Assembly (NCBI GenBank): GCA_033064195.1 | Contig: JARBJD010000187.1 | Coordinates: 82,082-146,081 of the forward strand | DNA length: 64,000 nucleotides | Reading direction: 5' to 3' | Source of the DNA: Blattamonas nauphoetae | Lineage: Eukaryota; Preaxostyla; Oxymonadida | Part shown: one piece after another, positions 60,262 through 64,000 of the stretch | How positions within the stretch are numbered: the stretch's first letter is position 1 | Layout: each line of letters opens with the position of its first letter | Position numbers and translations under genes: made by a program | The notes under the pieces: model-generated | Database searches by the model: none | The model's input: the letters and a program-made list of their open reading frames with translations, nothing else | Told to the model about the DNA's origin: nothing

Positions 60262-61338
60262 TTATTCTAGAAGAGATTCATGAGCAATATACTCCAATAA
60301 ATGTTTCCCCCTGGCTTGGCGCAAGTTGTAAGGGTGAATTGGCTCAGAATCGTTTGGATTCGGAAGATCCCAACCAAGCGTTGGGATCACGTCTCGATGT
60401 ATGAACTCCATCGTATCGGCGTTAGAATAGTCCACCATGAGAAAGGTGGCGACTTTCATCTTAAGGTTGTGGGTTCTTGCTGCATTTCTGACTTTTCCCC
60501 TTTTATGATGAGTATCACGCTGCACAGCGTATTCTATGAAGAGAGATTCCTGCTGAGGCGGCAGGTGGAGTGTTGTAATCATTTTAGATATGGATTCGAA
60601 GGAGAGGGTTGGGACATGACTTGGTGGAGGTGAAAAAGGCCGTTCTTTCGCGAAGGGAGAAAATGGACGATCAACTTCATCCGCACTTTCTTCCGCGTCC
60701 ACGACTACACTCTCGGTCTGAACGACGAGATTGGGGGAAGATGCTTGCGATGGTTGTGATATTCCCTTTCTGAGATCTGTTTTGAAAATGAAAACCAAAA
60801 AACGCAAACTGACCAGGGACAACACTACTGATTCGAGTGCAGGCGGAGTTCCAGGATAAGGGAGGTATTGCTGTGGGGTTGGTAGCTTGAGGCAACGACA
60901 AAGAATTTGAGTTGCGGTTTTCGTGAGATCATGGTATTCGGGAGGCATCTCATATTCAGGCGGAGTTGAAATTAATCTGTATGCTCTTGACTGTAAACTT
61001 TCTTCAATTTCCAATAATTCAAGTTCAGATTCTTGTTTGCTTATCCATTGTTGGATTGATTGTGCCATTGCAAGCATTCGTCGGTCTGTTTTGATGACCA
61101 AAGTGTAGAAGTCTTCAAACGTGTTTCCAGAGTTCCAATATTCGAACTCCAACAGTTTTATTGAGAGATGAGTTCGCCGTGCGCCCTGGTGACCAAAAAA
61201 GCCGCGTAAATGCGCCCACATTCCTTCGACGTTATTTGTATGCACTCCCGTGGCGTTGTCACGAAAAGTTTCAGAATGATTAACCGCAGCATGTGGATAG
61301 CCTTTCGATGGGAGTTGATCATATGCTTTCCATTTGGG
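60262..61338 (-). pseudogene. Merlin / IS1595-like transposase, C-terminal part
   Basis: Open frame from 61,338 (bounded by TAA at 61,341-61,339) to 60,262. Its N-terminal 50 residues read [44 protein letters not shown]. This matches the C-terminal half of the DDE domain in ISXO2/IS1595 and eukaryotic Merlin transposases (WxxYxxLxxxGYxHxxVNHSxxFxxxxTGVHTNxIExxWxxxK). The earlier part with the first catalytic aspartates is absent. Just upstream, another frame gives NGDGWFRCRLELFYDVKN, possibly a scrap of the zinc-ribbon N-terminus. The remaining 250 residues are a P/S/E-rich extension ([15 protein letters not shown]) of unknown role. No terminal inverted repeats were found. An inactive or domesticated copy. 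Confidence 0.75.
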
Positions 61339-61938
61339 TTAATATTTTTGACATCATAGAAAAGTTCGAGCCTACATCGAAACCAACCGTCGCCATTCTT
61401 TTTTTCAATTTTTCCTGTCTCTCTCCAACTACTCTTTCACACCTCCAATAGCTGCTAATAAGTGTTTTTTTTCAAAATCTTCCCGCCAGAAGTCTAATCA
61501 GACTGAGAAAAAACAATTGATGGGTAGATCTTTTCACGGGTGGCGATGTTCTCTCAACTATCGTCCTCACTACACTCGTTTTGTTTTTTGTGAGAAAGTT
61601 TTGATGCTGAGAGGAAACGAGAAGGATATAATCAAGATTCAATTAAGATTGTTAGTGATTTAGAGATATGAAAGTGACTTCAAGGATGAGGAATGAAAAA
61701 TGACTTTGGAGTGTTGTGAAGGAGATTTGGGGTAAGCTGAGAGACAAGGGAGATGGTTGGAGGACAAGGGAAGACAAAGGAAGTGATTGAAGGACGAGGG
61801 AAGACGAAAGGGGATGCTTGATTGACCAGTGAGGATAATAGAGTCGTGTGGAGAAGCAAGAAGTTGAAGGGGAGGAGGAGGAGAAACCGGGAAGTCGAGT
61901 TGAGAGAGTATGAGGGGGTTGACGAGATTTTTGAGGCA

Positions 61939-64000
61939 ATGGAGAGCGAAGTGGAGTGTTTGGTGGCGATGGAGAGCGAAGTGGAGTGTTTCGTGGCGAT
62001 GGGGAGCGAAGTGGAGTGTTTGGTGGCGATGGAGAGCGAAGTGGAGTGTTTGGTGGCGATGGAGAGCGAAGTGGAGTGTTTGGTGGCGATGGAGAGCGAT
62101 GGTGAGTGTTTGGTGGCGATGGAGAGCGATGGTGAGTGTTTGGTGGCGATGGGGAGCGATGGTGAGTGTTTGGTGGCGATGGAGAGCGATGGTGAGTGTT
62201 TGGTGGCGATGGAGAGCGATGGTGAGTGTTTGGTGGCGATGGGGAGCGATGGTGAGAGTTTGGTGGCGATGGAGAGCGATGGTGAGTGTTTGGTGGCGAT
62301 GGGGAGCGAAGTGGAGTGTTTGGTGGCGATGGAGAGCTATGGTGAGTGTTTGGTGGCGATGGGGAGCGATGGTGAGAGTTTGGTGGCGATGGGGAGCGAT
62401 GGTGAGTGTTTGGTGGCGATGGAGAGCGATGGTGAGTGTTTGGTGGCGATGGAGAGCGAAGTGGAGTGTTTGGTGGCGATGGAGAGCGATGGTGAGAGTT
62501 TGGTGGCGATGGAGAGCGATGGTGAGTGTTTGGTGGCGATGGGGAGCGATGGTGAGTGTTTGGTGGCGATGGGGAGCGATGGTGAGAGTTTGGTGGCGAT
62601 GGGGAGCGATGGTGAGAGTTTGGTGGCGATGGAGAGCGATGGTGAGAGTTTGGTGGCGATGGGGAGCGATGGTGAGTGTTTGGTGGCGATGGAGAGCGAT
62701 GGTGAGAGTTTGGTGGCGATGGGGAGCGAAGTGGAGTGTTTGGTGGCGATGGAGAGCGAAGTGGAGTGTTTCGTGGCGATGGGGAGCGATGGTGAGTGTT
62801 TGGTGGCGATGGAGAGCGATGGTGAGTGTTTGGTGGCGATGGGGACCGAAGTGGAGTGTTTGGTGGCGATGGGGAGCGAAGTGGAGTGTTTGGTGGCGAT
62901 GGAGAGCGAAGTGGAGTGTTTGGTGGCGATGGAGAGCGAAGTGGAGTGTTTGGTGGCGATGGAGAGCGATGGTGAGTGTTTGGTGGCGATGGAGAGCGAT
63001 GGTGAGTGTTTGGTGGCGATGGGGAGCGATGGTGAGTGTTTGGTGGCGATGGGGAGCGATGGTGAGAGTTTGGTGGCGATGGAGCGATGGTGAGTGTTTG
63101 GTGGCGATGGGGAGCGATGGTGAGTGTTTGGTGGCGATGGGGAGCGATGGTGAGAGTTTGGTGGCGATGGAGAGCGATGGTGAGTGTTTGGTGGCGATGG
63201 AGAGCGAAGTGGAGTGTTTGGTGGCGATGGAGAGCGATGGTGAGTTTGGTGGCGATGGAGCGATGGTGAGTGTTTGGTGGCGATGGGAGCGATGGTGAGT
63301 GTTTGGTGGCGATGGGGAGCGATGGTGGTGAGTTTGGTGGCGATGGGGAGCGATGGTGAGTGTTTGGTGGCGATGGGGAGCGATGGTGAGTGTTTGGTGG
63401 CGATGGAGAGCGAAGTGGAGTGTTTGGTGGCGATGGGGAGCGAAGTGGAGTGTTTGGTGGCGATGGAGAGCGAAGTGGAGTGTTTGGTGGCGATGGGGAG
63501 CGAAGTGGAGTGTTTGGTGGCGATGGGGAGCGAAGTGGAGTGTTTGGTGGCGATGGGGAGCGAAGTGGAGTGTTTGGTGGCGATGGGAGCGAAGTGGAGT
63601 GTTTGGTGGCGATGGGGAGCGATGGTGAGAGTTTGGTGGCGATGGGGAGCGAAGTGGAGTGTTTGGTGGCGATGGGGAGCGAAATGGAGTGTTTGGTGGC
63701 GATGGAGAGTGAAGTGGAGTGTTTGGTGGCGATGGGGAGCGAAGTGGAGTGTTTGGTGGCGATGGGGAGCGAAGTGGAGTGTTTGGTGGCGATGGAGAGC
63801 GAAGTGGAGTGTTTGGTGGCGATGGGGGAGCGAAGTGGAGTGTTTGGTGGCGATGGGGCGTGGAGTGTTTGGTGGCGATGGGGAGCGATGGTGAGTGTTT
63901 GGTGGCGATGGGGAGCGAAGTGGAGTGTTTGGTGGCGATGGGGAGCGAAGTGGAGTGTTTGGTGGCGATGGGGAGCGAAGTGGAGTGTTTGGTGGCGATT
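61939..64000 (+). repeat. 30-bp tandem satellite, about 69 units, runs off the window
   Basis: Unit gtggagtgtttggtggcgat + ggagagcgaa, with a second type ggtgag[t/a]gtttggtggcgat + gg[a/g]gagcgat. The first about 38 units (to about 63,080) are all exactly 30 nt. Later units contain small indels. The plus strand is G-rich and almost free of C. Because 30 is divisible by three and the unit lacks stops, forward frames stay open (for example 61,822-63,093, repeating MESEVECLVA), but no convincing start precedes the array, so coding is not established. A shorter imperfect repeat (gaagacaaagg/gaagacgaaagg with gaaggac) lies at 61,745-61,815. 61,345-61,930 has no gene. Confidence 0.95.

Noticed and set aside
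61822-63894. Very long repetitive ORFs (MESEVECLVA or WRAKWSVWWR repeats) as proteins.
   Set aside because: A stop-free 30-bp unit opens several frames at once, there is no convincing upstream ATG, and later units have frame-breaking indels. Reported as a satellite with coding unproven.
61939-64000. CRISPR array or telomeric repeat.
   Set aside because: Units are contiguous without spacers, and 30-bp satellite units do not resemble simple telomere repeats.

Overview
The window looks like nuclear DNA of a microbial eukaryote. Genes carry spliceosomal GT..AG introns, many only 30-58 nt long. The code is standard, and the recognisable families are eukaryotic: a four-RRM polypyrimidine-tract-binding protein, SPRY-tail coiled-coil proteins, armadillo-like helical proteins and class III cyclase remains. 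The combination of tiny introns, SPRY-tail coiled-coil proteins and relics resembling beta-helix surface proteins recalls oxymonad flagellates (Preaxostyla, Blattamonas-like). That placement is inference from family style, not a search result.

Layout. 0.6-8.9 kb is a normal gene block: a helical/coiled-coil/SPRY protein, a roughly 1,170-residue coiled-coil protein, and a PTB homologue on the minus strand. 9.0-13 kb is debris: a 1.1 kb inverted-repeat element, a broken beta-helix-like gene and a YwqG-family (DUF1963) gene. 14.6-19.3 kb is a 1,542-residue P-loop NTPase (Walker A GTPGIGKS) resembling the ATPase of RHS/Crinkler-type proteins. 19.4-24.4 kb is a decayed stretch, mostly minus strand, including a class III nucleotidyl cyclase with altered metal-site residues. 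25.3-26.2 kb is a perfect fold-back element with an 8-bp target duplication. 27.6-28.4 kb has a nucleotidyltransferase-like relic.

The centrepiece is a giant, nearly identical palindrome: left arm 28,614-39,123, right arm 39,732-50,492, separated by 608 bp. Each arm carries, from outside inward, a 39-bp hairpin, a small unknown gene, a second, longer P-loop NTPase (about 1,960-2,050 residues) and an armadillo-like helical protein. The arms differ by few substitutions, by a 42-bp coding minisatellite (2 versus 8 units), by a diverged block upstream of the NTPase start, and by single-base homopolymer differences. Two of these break the helical gene once in each arm, at different places. The palindrome centre is itself a CAGGG/CCCTG-ended inverted-repeat element.

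50.7-54.4 kb is a nest of DNA-transposon ends: Tc1/mariner-like TIRs at TA sites, a 48-bp head-to-head TIR palindrome, and a 489-bp hAT-like MITE with 22-bp TIRs and an 8-bp duplication. 54.8-58.8 kb holds fragments of unknown and membrane proteins. 60.3-61.3 kb is the C-terminal half of a Merlin/IS1595-type transposase. The window ends inside a 30-bp satellite (61.94-64.0 kb) that is G-rich and nearly C-free on the plus strand.

The NTPases at 14.6, 30.5 and 48.6 kb share two intron positions and a zinc-binding-like CxxC..HxxxC segment, so they form one expanding family. Their setting of palindrome and decayed transposons suggests repeat-driven gene-family amplification.
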